Source: Chinchilla lanigera (lineage: Eukaryota > Chordata > Mammalia > Rodentia > Chinchillidae). Taken from it: a stretch of 64,000 nucleotides of DNA. The position numbers were made by a program, and so were the translations under genes. The notes below the pieces were generated by a model. The model was not told where the DNA came from. It worked only from the letters and a program-made list of their open reading frames with translations, and searched no databases. Shown in pieces: positions 9,617 to 22,799 of the stretch (the first letter of the stretch is position 1; each line of letters begins with the position of its first letter). The stretch spans positions 10,184,518 to 10,248,517 of the forward strand of contig NW_004955474.1 in the NCBI RefSeq assembly GCF_000276665.1, written 5' to 3'.

Positions 9617-12600
9617 GACACAGTTTTTTGATTAAATTTTTATAAGAATGTATCTGTATGATTTAGAAAAAGAAGAAAATTGCAAAAGTTATTTAAATGC
9701 AATGATCTTATGTGATTTTCTCAACTCTTGATGTATTTATATTTGGATTTTTCTAGGCTTGTTCTTAGAGCAGGTGATAATGTGTTGGGTAACATGAACT
9801 TTTGACTACTTTGAGTCATATTTCTATTTCTGAAACAATACCCAAGGGATATTTTGTTACAGTATATTACCTTTCAGTTATGTAGTTTTTCATGTAATTA
9901 TTGTGTATTTTATGCCAACTTTCAAATAAATAAATATCTTAATCTTTTTTCTGAAAGCAATTAAATTATTCTGATAACTATATTAGAATGTCCTTATTTA
10001 ACTAATTTATTTGTTTAGTTATAACTTAAAATGTTTCTTTCTTAACTTTTTAAAATGTAATTGTTTTGTTAATGCATGTCTGCAGTACATGTTTCCATTC
10101 CTTGTGCAGTGCTGGAACAGCTACTTAACAAATTGTGATTTCTTTCTTCATCCTTTTCCCTGTCCTTCCTTCCCACTCCCTCTGTCTCTTGATCCTTTTC
10201 CCATATGAGAAAAATCTATCTACATTCTTCCTATTATTTACCTTTTCTTTTACTCTTAAATTTTTAATGAATTAGTACAGTAGAGCAAAATTAAGTCAGA
10301 ATTAAATAATTCAAGTGGTGGAATTTTCAGTTTGTTTTCTCATGTGTTAAAACTGCTTTCTCTGAAGAGTCTTCAGGGAGTATCCATTCTTAAAAAAATT
10401 TCAAATGTGTGTTACTTTGTATCTTCAATCTTCTCTTATAGATAACATGTTTATAGAAATAATTTTGCTGTGTATTCTTATTGTATTTCCATTTATACCA
10501 AAATTATTTTTTTAAAAACCCAGTAATTTCTTATCCTTTATGAACAGCAGAGTGTTAATTTTGAGAACTTTCAAGGCCATTATGGAATGAAAATTTTGTG
10601 TAGCTAAACAAAAAAACATAACATATGTGGGTTGAAAGTACCAGTAAAATGACATCAAACACACTTCCTAAGATAGATGTACAAATTCATTTCAGTTCTT
10701 TGCTCATCAGTCTCCTTTATATTTTTAGACAGTCTTTATGTGAATACAATGACTTCAATATCAAACATTTTAAATGATGCTTGAACTATCAGTCACTTGA
10801 CTTTGATGTCACACACAATTAAACCCAACCCATCTTCTCTCAGTTAATAACAGCAATCTCACCAAGTCTAGTGCCTAATTAATACCAGCTATTTGTCACA
10901 AAGAGGTGACACATGTATATCAGAAAGCTTGCAATATTGTTTTGTGCTGAAGTGTAGCCAGCCAGCCCTGCAATATAGAATCTGTCTTATGTATGATTGG
11001 CTTTAAAGGTTTCAAACATCCCTGAGTTTAGTGTGTTCAAGCTGGGATGCAACAGCGTATAGGTGTTACAGATGTGCCGGGTCCCTTTAGGCTGCTAAGC
11101 AGGAAGGTATTTAGAAAGAAATGCAGCTCTCATTGAAATTTTCAGACATGCTAATTCACTTATATGATGGTAGAATTAAAAATAAAGTCTCTATGACAAT
11201 TTGCTTAACCTACAGTTTTTAAACTATGAGACTGAATACACAATCATAAATTGTCTTGTTTTTTGTTAGAAAAGCATTTCTGCCTAAAAATATTCTTTAC
11301 CTATTTTGTATGTATTGTTAAAATGACACCCATCAAAGAAGTAATACTCACACTTGTTAAATTCGTTTACAGTATAGGATTAAAAGCTGATTTAAATTAA
11401 ATATTAATTACTTGTCATCAAACTAGTGCAAAACACTTGAAGTAGAAACAGGTGGGATATAAATTATACAATTCCATGGAAAATATAGGCGAAAAAGCAG
11501 GGAAAATTTGTTGAAGTACGTGCAACTATATTGGGTGCATGTAGATTTTAGATCATAATATCTAAGATATTAAAATTTAGACTAATTAAAATTAAGACAA
11601 TTCATAAGACTAAGATATTAAAATTTAGTTTGAAATATGACTTTAACCAAAAAGCTACTGTATTTTTGCACCTTAGATGTTTTTATATAGGGTTATGGAA
11701 AAATATAAAATACTGTGAAAATACTGTATTCAAGCATTTTCTCTTTTATCCTAAGGAATTAAGGGGAAAAAAATCCTAGAGAAGTTGCCTAAATCAGATT
11801 TCCTTGTAGCTGCTTTGAATTTTTTCTAACTGCTCTAATTTTCCCAGTTTACTGTCCTGGAGTTATTTTGTTTTTCTTTTCTCTCAAAGATGCAAGATGA
11901 TTCACAAGTGGCATTATAACGTGTGCTCCTCTTTATCTTTATTGAAATCAGTGGGGGAAAGGAACACTAGTAAGAAAAGCAGTGAGAGTTGTAAGAACTA
12001 CAAAATAGTGACTACTGGATGGTGGAGATGCTTTCAAAAGAAGGAGAGATGCTACTTGTCTTAGCGATTGGAAAGCTTTAAAATAGCTACTTGTCCAAGG
12101 CAGCATGGTTGAAAGTGAACAACGCTGCTGGTCACCAAAGCTGCCGGTGGTGCCTCTGCTGGTGAGCAGCGTCTCATTCTTCTCAGGCCAGCTCATTTTA
12201 CAGAGAACCAAGTCCTGTCGTTTTCAACCATCAGGCATCAGGTGGGGGTCTAAGGAATGTTTCTTTACATATCAATGCAACTGAGAAAAAAAATCTGAGG
12301 TTTCTTTAGATATATGATAGTAAACCAATAGTTGGACCACTTTGATTTCTCACTGGCTTCATTCATAGATAATGAACTCTTCACCGTTAACTAATTTTTG
12401 ATGTATTTTTCCATTAAATGTTCTTGAAGCTCAGACAAGTTTCAAGTTGGGGGAAAAAGGCAATATAATTGTATCTGTGTTTGGTGCATCTGAGGGTGTG
12501 CGTGACAGAGTGAAGATTTTTCTGATAAGCACTTAGAACGACACAGCTTTGTCACAAAAGATGGTGGCTTATATTCTAAAGTTGTACTATGACTGTTCAA

Positions 12601-14255
12601 TGAGTGCTGGGGCAGCTTCTTCCTGTAACCTCTAGCTCCAGCATCAACTTTTCAGAACCAGCTCAGTCAGATGGTTTCCGAGAGTACAGTGTGACTACAG
12701 ATCTGCATACATGCAAGATTGTGTTTCTTAAACTGGTTTGAGACAAAATTTAGCCACAGAAGGTTAGGTGTCCCTCAGAGGACCACGTAGATAGCTCTAG
12801 GTGGTTTAAGTCAGGCAGGCAGAGATGCAATGAGGGAAGAAATAAAACACCAAGTCATTTCCCTCTTCAGGGAATTCTCTTTGTTTATAGAAGTGCACTT
12901 CTGGTCTTTTCCCTTTAGTTTTCCTCAAGCATAAAAGTTCCATTTATGTGTAACGGATGCTAAAAATAAATATACCGTGTATCTGCTTGTTTCAGGGACT
13001 GTGGTAAATGTTGGCTAAGTTGACCTGAGAGAATTTAGTAGGACTCCTTGAAGATGAAGGTTCTTATTTCTTCAAGGAGATATTTCACTATACCTTAGAT
13101 TCAGTGGCTACTGAGGTGTGGGGATTTATTCCTTTTAAAGAAGACTCTGTTACATAACAGCATCCAAAATTTGTAGAAGGGCATGCTTTCTAAAAGAAAT
13201 TAAGAAATTGAAAGAGGTGCAGATATGAGAGGGACTAGTATGAGGTTCAGTAAAATCCACTTAGATTTCTCAGTGGGAGCTTTAAAACATCACCATTTTA
13301 TCAGAATGGGGTAGATATTCTCTTCTCACGGAGTTTTCTTCTTTATTTATATAACACACAGAGAGCCAGAATATACTCTGGAGTTGTGCTGAGGTCACCT
13401 TTAGTTTTACCACATTTTATATCTTTTTCATCTGTCTGTGGTTGGGCTTCCAGGCATGTACCTGTGCACAAATATGACTGTTAGAGGACACAGTTTGGGG
13501 CTCCTTTATTTTCTGAGCTTTGATTTGTGAAAGGAATTTATAATAACTCTCAGGACCTGAACTGTATCTGGAAAAAAGGTGCCAGAATGTGGAATGTTTA
13601 TTAATTGGCTTTATAAGTGCTCATGGGCTGTATCAATACAAATAATTTTACTCATTCGAGTGCTGAATGTGAAAAATTGATCTAGGGAAGGGTGATTGAC
13701 TTTTTGGAGTCTGAAATTGATCACTGAGTTTCATTAGATGATCATAAACACAGTTAAGTTATTTCACCATCTATAAGGGAACGTTTTTCATTACTTAAAT
13801 TAAAGGTGACAATTAAAGTCATTTTAGTTTGTATATACTAAATAATAAACTGTGACTTTTATGCAAAGTCAGTGTAGTTATGATTCTTGTCCAATGTCCA
13901 GTTAATAAACATGTGGAATGGGATTTTATCTGCATTTTAATTAAAATTTCACAGTATGACACCTTCATCCCATATCCTATTTCCAAAACCATGCCAAAAT
14001 ATATGAAATTTTATTATGTCTACTTGTTTGTTAGGGAGAATATTTCTATTATTTTCACACACAATTTTAGTTTACTATCTCAAGATAAATATAATAAAGT
14101 TTTTTATATGCATTTTGAAAATGCAAGATTGATTTTTCAGGCTTTGTAGATAGAAAAATGTTTTTAATGTTTTTCAAAAATATAACTTAGTATCTTGAAC
14201 TTAGTCCATCTTTTATGGTTTGTATATTATTAAAAAAAACTAGGAGCTTTGATGT
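9617..14255. other. SINE-free, mostly unique AT-rich DNA
   Basis: About 4.6 kb without a recognisable SINE or LINE, which is unusual beside the preceding kilobases. I see no exon-like frame and no splice-bounded open frame. The stretch 10780-11110 has balanced composition and TAAT-type motifs and may be conserved non-coding DNA. The remainder shows nothing distinctive. Confidence 0.45.
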
Positions 14256-14765
14256 ACCAGTGAAATCTAAAATCGGTGAGGGGATAGGCTAGATTGTCTC
14301 TTTCTTTGTAGAATAGATAAATCGGCTAGGGTGCAGGCTTAGTCATAAAAGGGCCAGCACATCAGTCAGAAGGTAGCCAGGAGTAAAGATTTGGTTTTAG
14401 AAATAGATTAAGACCTGGGATACTGTAGACAGCAAACAAAGCAGAACATTAGAGTCAGATTTTCAGGTCGAAGTCAGGCTGACCACAGAGCAAGGCCAGG
14501 TTGGTAAAGTAAGGGCAGGAGCGCTGGAGGTCAGAGTCAGAAGGGCAGTGGGAAGCACTAAGATTCAAGCAAAAGGACAAGGCAGGGCTGGAGAGGCAGA
14601 TCCCCAACTGGGAGGTGGTGCCAGAGGTTCTTCAACATCTGCTGGCCCCTGCTGACTTCAATTCCTCCTGACCCTGCCTCTTAGGTTAACCCCTGCTTGC
14701 CCAGTGTGCTTTCTTCCTGCAGAGCTCTGCCACTGACTTCTATTAAGTTAGGTGATATCCAAGGC
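14256..14765. other. GC-richer purine-rich block, unassigned
   Basis: A clear composition change from the surrounding AT-rich DNA: many AGG, CAGG and GGTCAGAG-type words on the plus strand, switching to pyrimidine-rich after about 14640. It has the size and character of a solitary LTR or another old insert, but I do not recognise the family and see no duplications. Confidence 0.35.
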
Positions 14766-15418
14766 AACCTCGTGATCTATTTCAAGTAGCCTCTTTTTGG
14801 GTATTTTTACTGATGAAGCATTAAGGATCATACCTACTCTTCTATACTAGAGTCTAGGAAAGTTACTTTCAGAAACAAAATGCAGACTTCCAAATAACTG
14901 ATAGTTCTTTTCAAATGCCTAGTGTGTGAGTAATAAGTACATAGAAGCATGCACACACAATTTGGTTGAAGAATGCTAGGACATTTGAAAGGCTGACCAT
15001 TATAAATGACTGCTGATTTTAGCCAAAACTATATATAGCCTTTGCTTAATATATGCTACAGTGGTGATGTCTGTAATTCTTTATGAAAGAAATGAGGACT
15101 GACTCTTGCTTGACTTATGTGGTACTGTGCATTTAAGTTTTCCAAAATTCAATTTGTTTGACTACAAATCATTAACCCTGTCTCTATGGAAACTGAAATA
15201 TTCATTGAGATTTGTTTTTAGGGTGCTTAAATGTTCATGTTATATTATTTTATTGTTATTTTTGTATTTAGGCACATGGCATAAATCTTTCAGTTTAATT
15301 TACTTAGACCCTTTATATATGAGCACAATCTATTACCTCTCACTATAATGAACCCAAATGAGAGAGATGAAACAAATCTATAGAAGAATTTTCTTCAAGA
15401 AACTTCTAACAGAATTCT

Positions 15419-15526
15419 TTTTTTTTTTTTTTTTTTTTTTTTGTTTTTTTCCGGTACCGGGAACCGAACTCACGACCTTGCGCTTGCCAGGCAGGCGCTT
15501 TGCCGCTGAGCTAAATCCCCAGCCCC
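15419..15526 (-). mobile_element. ID SINE, antisense, near-consensus
   Basis: Minus-strand body with intact A box (TTTAGCTCAGCGGC), core GCGCCTGCCTGGCAAGCGCA, the CCGGTACCGG end and a tail of about 25 bases (T run on the plus strand). Perfect duplications AGAATTCT at 15411-15418 and 15527-15534. One of the least diverged copies, so recently inserted relative to the others. Confidence 0.96.
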
Positions 15527-15534
15527 AGAATTCT

Positions 15535-16802
15535 ATTGTATACTTTCTTCAGCTTTCAATAAAGCCATCCTTGCCAGCTTATAATCAAATGTTCCAATAC
15601 CCAAATTCAATAAGTAATCCAAATTACTTCCTAAGTAGTTAATAAAGGAGTCTTTCTGGGATTGCAGATTTAGTCACGTGGTAATCTAAAGCATTGAAGT
15701 AATAAAAGTGATAATGCCACTTTACAAGACTGAGAACCTATAAAACAAGTACGTAATCTGTGCTGTGACTACTACATTTATCCTGATTTCTCTAGTAAAA
15801 CAGGCCTTTTGTTTGAAATAAAAGTGAAGGGTAGCATTATTAAATATTAAATTCTTGGAGATTAAAATATAATTTCTTATCCTTCTCTTGATATTTCCTT
15901 GATCCTATTATAAGGCATGCTTCAAAATTACTATTGTATTGTTTATTTTTAAAATTAAAATGCTGTTACAACTGCAGTGTTTTTGCACTGTATGAATATT
16001 TTATTGCGTGATGAAAAAGAATAATTGTGAAAGCCTTAAAACGCTCAATTTTTCATTTAAATATTTTACAAGGAAAACCCTACTGAGCTACATCTTCTTT
16101 TCATGGATGTCCTGGTGGGTCTCACAGAAGGGAGATACAGTACATATAGTTCTACAACCCAGTGTATTTAAATTGCATAAAATAGAGACAGAGATGGCTT
16201 TCTGTTCTAAGTGGAACACTTGTATCTTACCTGGGTGTCACATTTCAAACCCAAACTTTTACTTTCTTCATGCAGGTAAAGAATGAGTGACCTGTGGTCT
16301 CCCTCGTGTGCCCTGGCTCTTTGCTCTGAAAGTGTTAAGTCAGAGGGGGTGATAATGGACCATGAGTTTTATTTATGCACATGGTCTGGTTTGATTTATA
16401 ATTCTGTATTTCTAATATCCAGATACTTCTTTATAGAGCAGAAAAAAATGTATATATCATATGAAGCAGTCACATGCATATGACTTTTATAACTATTAAC
16501 TTCACAAGTATCATTTTCTGTAAATTCCAAATAAATTAAAAAGCTGGCCTGGAAAATGGCACAATCAAATTCAAATTTAATTATTCTGCTTTTCCTAATT
16601 TCCAATACTTGTGGGAATTTTCATGCATTTTGAGCTTAATAAGTCTTTGCACGTATTGTACTGACATTTTGTATGTATGGAGAACTTTAAGTCTAAAGGA
16701 CAATACTTTTTGCTAATTCTTCTAATAAAAGCTGTTTTTAAAAACTGTAATAATTGTTACTTATGAGGAACTAATTTTTCTTAATCATAAAAGCATACAG
16801 TA
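15535..16802. other. AT-rich unassigned DNA
   Basis: Nothing recognisable. Short open frames at 16008-16483 lack any family resemblance and sit in ordinary AT-rich sequence. Confidence 0.4.
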
Positions 16803-16988
16803 CAGTAACACCTCGCTTCAGGAATATTTTGTTTTGCAAACAAAAGCATTCAGCAAAACGTTACTTCCAATCTCAAAGTCCACATCTCTGACAAACGTGA
16901 CTCTGGCCATCTCCCTACATAAACACAAAAGCAGCCATCGTTCTGCAAACTGCAGAACGAATTAAGTTCGTAAACCGAGGTCCCGCTG
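16803..16988. mobile_element. Non-autonomous pogo/Tigger-like DNA transposon
   Basis: The two ends are imperfect terminal inverted repeats of roughly 40 bases. The left end starts CAGTAACACCTCGCTTCAGG. The right end, on the minus strand, starts CAGCGGGACCTCGGTTTACG. Both share CAG, ACCTCG, GAA and a later TGCA. A TA dinucleotide precedes the left end and CA follows the right, as expected for a decayed TA target duplication of the Tc1/mariner-pogo type. At 186 bases it is too small for a transposase. The centre holds a perfect hairpin, CGTTCTGCA-AAC-TGCAGAACG (16939-16959). Confidence 0.65.
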
Positions 16989-17453
16989 CATTTGGGAATG
17001 AAGTAGCCAGAAGTACGCAAGATTTTTAAAAAGCAAATATGAGGAAAGAATTTAAAAAGAAAACTTCGAGTTGTTATTAGAACAGAATACTAATTCAAAA
17101 GTACTTAATGTCTTTTTATGACTTATTTTGCAGATCCTTATCATCATGGAACATCAGTAAATTATTTAATGTATTTGAATTTCAATATTAATAAGAATTA
17201 TTTAGCATGCTTGAATTTTAATGCAACAGCAAGTGAAAAACATCGTTAGTATTTGCAGTCATTGCTTTTATGTTGGAAAAAATGTTTAACTTTTATTATT
17301 TGTGATAGGGTGGGACTCTAGAGATTTGGTATTTGGTCATTTCAATCAAAGCACAAGTCAAAATATTCAGCAGCATCACTTTTCCATAAAAGCCACTGCA
17401 GCCCCAGAAAGTGAAGAGAGGGGTAACATTTAGATTTAAAAATTGATCATATA

Positions 17454-17533
17454 GGGGGCTGGGGATTTAGCTCAGTGGCACAGTGCCTGCCTGGCAAGCA
17501 CAAGGTCATGAGTTTGATTCCTGGTACTGGAAA
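17454..17533 (+). mobile_element. ID SINE, sense
   Basis: Body GGGGCTGGGGATTTAGCTCA with a diverged B-box region (GAGTTTGATTCCTGG) and a short A tail. Perfect duplications AAAATTGATCATATA flank it at about 17438-17453 and 17534-17549. Confidence 0.94.
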
Positions 17534-17549
17534 AAAAATTGATCATATA

Positions 17550-18795
17550 AAAATAAGTTAAATTGAAGATAGTCGTTTAGTCAGTGTTTCCCAAACTTCC
17601 CATGATTGGAGTTACCTGAAGGCGCTATATAGTGTCACCTTTTGAGGATTTACTAGGTCCAGGAAAGAAGTCCAAAGATTATGTGGTCAGTAAGCAATCT
17701 AGAAGAGTTTAATGATAAGGCAAGTTTGGGAAATAGTATGTAATATAACAGGACTTATTTAGACATTTTTAAAACATCTTTAACACAAACTATCCTCTGG
17801 TTATTATGGCTGATTACTAAGAATAGAAAAGTTAATGTAGATTCAACGTTCTACCATTAACATGGGATTTAGCCAGATATTTTTCCTATGAAATTTAAGT
17901 ATTTTTGATGACTACCTTCAAATGCTATGAGAGAGACTGTCTATCTAGCTGTCCCCTTGTTACTCCTGATGTCGAAGACAGCCAGTGAGGTGACAGCTTC
18001 AGCAATCCCACAACCTCAGCAGTTGTTTCCTTACCACACTGAGAATATATTTTTAGCATGTGGCAGAAAAATATTGTTTTGTGTACTCACTCAATAATCT
18101 CTGTTGTTGAAAACTAATGTGTTAGCAATCTTGATGTAATCACAAACAACTGTAAGCCCAGAATAAAAAAATATAAAGAGTTTTAGCAAGAAGATCTGAA
18201 TACCAAACAGCTCGCTCTCCTCGACCTAAAATGTGTTTTCTGTTGTATATACTTTGTTCTGTATCCTCTGAGGCAGAAACGAAATTTGGCCGTTAATTTT
18301 GTTGGCTTGCATCTTCTTGGCAACTTTTTGGAAACAGACATAATCATAGATTTGGACTAGTTTAATAAAGAAGTTAGCAAGCATTTAAATTTCACTCTTA
18401 AAGAAAATATCATTAAAGAACTTCAACATCCCTCAAGCATTTAAAAAATTTATGACGCTGATCATAAAATGTTCTCTGTCTTGGTGTCTCTGTGTCTGTC
18501 TCTCACTATCTCTTTGGGTCTGTGTCTCTGTATCTCTTTTGTTTATTTTAAACACATATTGATGTGCTGGGAATATGTCTATACAGTCTTTTATATGATT
18601 CTTATAAATGCAGGCATGTCTAGATATTCTAGAGCAAGCTCAAATGCTGTCTATTTGGGACAATGCTGCATTCCTCCCAGGATTTTTTATTATAAATAAA
18701 CCATATATCCTATAAACCTTAGAAACAAAATATTTAGGAATATCGTAAGTCACCAGGAGCAACAATAGTCATTGAATTACTTCACACATAGAAGT
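17550..18795. other. AT-rich unassigned DNA
   Basis: No named repeat and no gene. A CTCTGTCT-type pyrimidine stretch at 18472-18540 is low complexity and gives a short hydrophobic open frame of no significance. Confidence 0.4.
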
Positions 18796-18796
18796 A

Positions 18797-19055
18797 AGAG
18801 GTGGTCAGACCAGTGGTTAAACGTACAGTCTTTGAAGTCAGGCATTCTTGGCTCAAATCCTGCCCTGCTTCTTACTAATTGGTGACCTTGGATAATTATC
18901 TTGCATGGCTGTACCTCTGTTTCTTCATCTATAAATGAAGATAGTAATACTGGAAATATTTGTCTTACAGGACGTTGGAAGTATAAAATGAATTAGTGGT
19001 TAGATAAAGTTTTTAGGGAAGTATCTGGCACTGACACATATGTCAGCTATGACTT
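18797..19055 (+). mobile_element. MIR SINE, sense, near full length
   Basis: The order of landmarks fits MIR: 'agtggttaaacgtacagtct', 'caggcattcttggctcaaat', 'cttactaattggtgacctt', 'tacctctgtttcttcatct', then 'aatgaattagtggttagata' and 'tctggcactgacacata'. This covers the tRNA-derived head, the core and part of the tail. Confidence 0.85.
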
Positions 19056-21975
19056 TTATACTTATACACATACATACTCAGGGTATTAATCGTATTTTTT
19101 GGCGACTGACACTTTTGAAATGGTGTCTTTGAAAAGTATTACCTAATTAAATTGAAGTTAGAATTCTAGCCCTTTTAAAGACTAGAAGTACTAAAAACTA
19201 CTACTGAAAACAGACATTTGCTTCAGTTCCTTTGATCCTTTTCTGTCACATTTTCCTGTTACATCTTTCTTATGGAAGAAAACCTTTTGTAAATATTAAA
19301 GTTCAGGCCTAAACAGCACACTTTTTATTACAAATGAATGCAGCTGTATCATGCTTCAACTGTATAGGTCAAATTTATGATTCAAGGAATGCAATTATGC
19401 TCTTGGTAACATCTAAACCTATATGGTTTGGATAAAAATTATGGTACAAGCCAGGCTTTTTTGTAAAAAAAAGTTCACCATTTCTTCTGTTTGTTGACAG
19501 TTTGGATTTTATTAATTAGAGCTTGAAAAGCCACTGCTAGCCACTAGAAGATATTCTTGCTATGTCTATTTTGGGCCAAAATCAATTCAACTGTATAAAA
19601 TGTACACAGATTTGGGAAAAAAACTAGCACGCGTATAATTTCAAATAAGTTTGAATTCTGGGTATAGCTATATATAGCTTCTATCTTTCCTAGGAAATTA
19701 CTTTTGATATACAATGTTTGAAAAATACATTATTAATATCCCAAATAAGATATATAGTCAGAATTTATGTAGCAAAGAAAGGCAAACTTTACATATAATC
19801 ATATCTGATTTGCTAAATTCTAATTTTAAGTTAGAGATTACATTTCTCAGTTCTCAGTACTATCACAGAAATGGTATTATTCCTCATTAAAGTAACATCT
19901 GGTCCAGTAAATTTAAATTCACTTAGGAAAGTTAATGTCGATTTTCATCTGTCAGTTTTCATTTAAATATGAGTATTTAATCACAAGTTTCTTACAGTCG
20001 TGTACCATAGTGAAGATGAAATTATATGTCAGTAAGTCTCAGAATTTCCATTGGTCTGGGAAAACGTCATCACCGTATAACTGTATAGGATTCTGAGGCA
20101 CCTCATTTTCTCTGGTCCTACCTGATTCTAGAAATTAGGAGTCTTGATATTTCCTTTAAGTACCAGCTATGGAAAAGTGTTACCCAGAGTTACTGCCAGC
20201 ATCTCAGACATTCTCTTATCTATCAGCACAGCCAGCAGTCATTACATAGGATGGGACTTCAGATCCAGCACGCTTGCTTGTCTGGCTATAAGCAGGAGTG
20301 CAGTGTCATGTAATTTAATTAGAACAACTGGGCAAGTACTGCTTCTTACACACACTCTTAGTATACCTTTATCCACAAACTACCCAAGCTTCTTTTTGGG
20401 CAACTGACTCTGTGCAAAGCTCTTTCTGACTCAGAAATTCAGAAAGTCTTTTTGTTCTGATGGTACCTAGTTGGAGAGCATTCTGTTTACAATATCCTGT
20501 GCAGTAAACTGCCTGTACCTAGGGCCATGGAAGAACCACTTCAGACAGTCTGCAAGCTGAAATTCTGCCTTTCTGACAAGCTCTCTGTTGACACCAAATT
20601 GCTGGCCTATTTGGCAAGGGAATTATCTTCTGGTTTAGGAAAAACAAAGGAGAGATTTCTTTAGCATGTAGTACCTAGGCTTCATCTTGCTTCTGATTCT
20701 TTGTCTAGCTGAAGAGGAGTTTGATGGCTGGTGTGAACCGCTGGTACAGTAGCTCTTCCTAGCAGAGTTAGTCCTTTACTTTGTCTTCAGTGATAATCTC
20801 CCTGGGACTAATCAAAGCAGAGGAGGTGGTTTGAACAGACAGGGACTTCATGAAATTCAGATGCTGACCAGAGAGAGAGGGAAGTGGAAATAAGTAAAAG
20901 CAGAAGAAATGTAAGTCTACATGGTATATCTGACTCAGGAGGTAGGAAGACAATACTTGCTTAGATGACTAAGGTTGCACGAAGTACTAGACGGTCAGTG
21001 TGTGGCCATATGGCAGTGCAGAGAATATAAAAGTTTTTGAGTCAGATATGTTACAGTTAAGTTTTAGACCTCTGGGGTTTCCTACTCATTGGGCGTTAGC
21101 CATGGACAAGTCATCACCCTCTCAGAAACAATTTATTTGTTATTCAGCTATGTTTTTCCAGGACAAATAGAGGTAGGGATCAGACAAACTATCAAGAACC
21201 AAGACAATGGCTTTAAAAAGAAACCTAGATTATGCCACATTTAATATTCATTGAATGAGATTTTTGCTTTACATGAGTTTGCCTTGGCGTTTCAGCATCG
21301 TCTCCCCTGGCCTAGCTAAGGCTACTGCTGGCAATTGCTGCGACCAATTATCACTCCTTTAGTTTGAGGTGCTACTATGAGGTTTAAAATGCCTTTTCTC
21401 TGGGTGTGAAGTACAGTGGCTCTTCTCCACACCACTACTTCCTTTCCTTCTCTCTTCTTCAACATTCTGTTCAGCGTGTGCAACACCGCAGGGTCGCTCC
21501 ATGTGAGGACCTCCAGGAGGCAGGGGCGGCTACCCCTCTCATCTTTCTTTTCTTGGCTGGGGGGGAGGAGAGCGGGTGTGTGTTTATATGGTGAGCTGAA
21601 TAACAGATTGAAGAGCAGCTTCCCTTTATTCAAGCTCTTCTCCTCACCTGTGAGTAAACACACTGGTTTTTATTTTTCTGTTGTTCCCTGGCAACGTGTC
21701 AGTGGGGTAGCAAAATACCATGGCAGGTTACCTATTTGTAATGCAAATGAAGTTGTTGAGTATGTGTTCCTTTGGTCCTTTCTCTATGTGGATTGTTAAT
21801 CCATAACCCTTTGCAGCTTCTGAAAACCTGAGCTTTCTGGTGTGAAAGTTCCTAACACAGAGGAAAAATTGACTGATTCCTACTGTCTTTTCTTGAAGAC
21901 ATTCATGGAAGTGGAGCCTGTCGATACTTTCAGTTTAGGTGAAAGTATATTATATTTCTAGGTTTGGGCTTTGTT
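19056..21975. other. Mostly unique DNA, no gene seen
   Basis: About 2.9 kb without a repeat I can name. Bases 21400-21590 are GC-richer, with a G run and a few CpGs, but show no promoter or splice pattern I trust. Confidence 0.4.
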
Positions 21976-22056
21976 TCTTTTCTTTTCTTCTCTTTTCTTT
22001 TCTTTTCTTTTCTTTTCTTTTCTTTTCTTTTCTTTGTTTTTCTTTTCTTTTCTTTT
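21976..22056. repeat. (TTTTC)n pyrimidine microsatellite
   Basis: About 80 bases of TTTTC units ending against an ID-related SINE fragment. Such runs often grow from the A-rich tail of an antisense SINE, which fits the element that follows. Confidence 0.95.
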
Positions 22057-22138
22057 TGCGGTGCTACAGATTGAACCCAAGGCCTGGCACACACCAGATC
22101 ATCCCTTCACCACTCACCAACTCTCTATCCACAGCCCT
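22057..22138 (-). mobile_element. ID-related SINE fragment, antisense, diverged
   Basis: The plus strand reads 'gcggtgctacagattgaacc', 'caaggcctggcacacacc' and 'ctatccacagccct', an older ID-like pattern different from the CCGGTACCGG subfamily. The TTTTC microsatellite occupies the position of its tail. Confidence 0.7.
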
Positions 22139-22543
22139 GTTCTGGAATTTACAGGAAGCAAAAAGATTTTTTTTTTTTAGTTTTTGTGACTTACGACAAC
22201 TAAAGTGATAAAAAATAGTGGTGATGACTGGAATTTGCTGAGTAAACAAATATTAATATGTTCAAATAAAATAAATATTTTGGGCAATGACAAATGAACA
22301 CTGATCATGATAATGACAAACACAGCACTCTGGTGTCTTTTCCAGTCTCCTTTCAGCTGAACACTTAAGAACACTGGGTGCAAAAGGCTGTTGTAGATGC
22401 TGTATTAAAAAATTACAAGATCCTGATCTTGGGAAATTTTCAATCACCAATAAAAGGCTTGAGAAGCACCCAATGTTGATTTGAGGTGGTAAGTAGGGCT
22501 AATAAGGCTTCTCGTTCAAAATGACAGAGGGTGTAGTAAACAT

Positions 22544-22795
22544 CAGTGGTTAAGGAAATAGGATTGGGAGACAGACAATACTGGCATACGAAATTTGAGT
22601 TGTGCTACTTATAATTTGCATGGCTTAAACCCTCCTGCAAGGCCCTGAACCTCTTGAAACCTTGGCTTCCTCATATAAGATACAGACAAGACGCCTACAT
22701 CATACAATGGTATTGAAGCATAAATGCAGTGATAAATGTGGACCTAATCACATAACTAACACACAGTAAGAATGCAATAAAAGATAATCCTATGG
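22544..22795 (+). mobile_element. MIR SINE, sense
   Basis: Landmarks in MIR order: 'cagtggttaaggaaatagga', 'ttgagttgtgctacttataa', 'ccctgaacctcttgaaacc', 'ttggcttcctcat', 'taaatgcagtgataaatgtg' and the tail 'acacacagtaagaatgcaat'. Diverged, with small indels. Confidence 0.8.
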
Positions 22796-22799
22796 TCTG

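Noticed and set aside
21322..21799. Opposing 113- and 127-codon frames as a coding exon
   Set aside because: Both strands are open across the same GC-richer stretch, with no family resemblance and no clear splice sites. Chance is more likely.
22177..22450. Overlapping minus-strand frames of 60-70 codons
   Set aside because: They lie in ordinary AT-rich DNA beside SINE pieces and have no recognisable domain.
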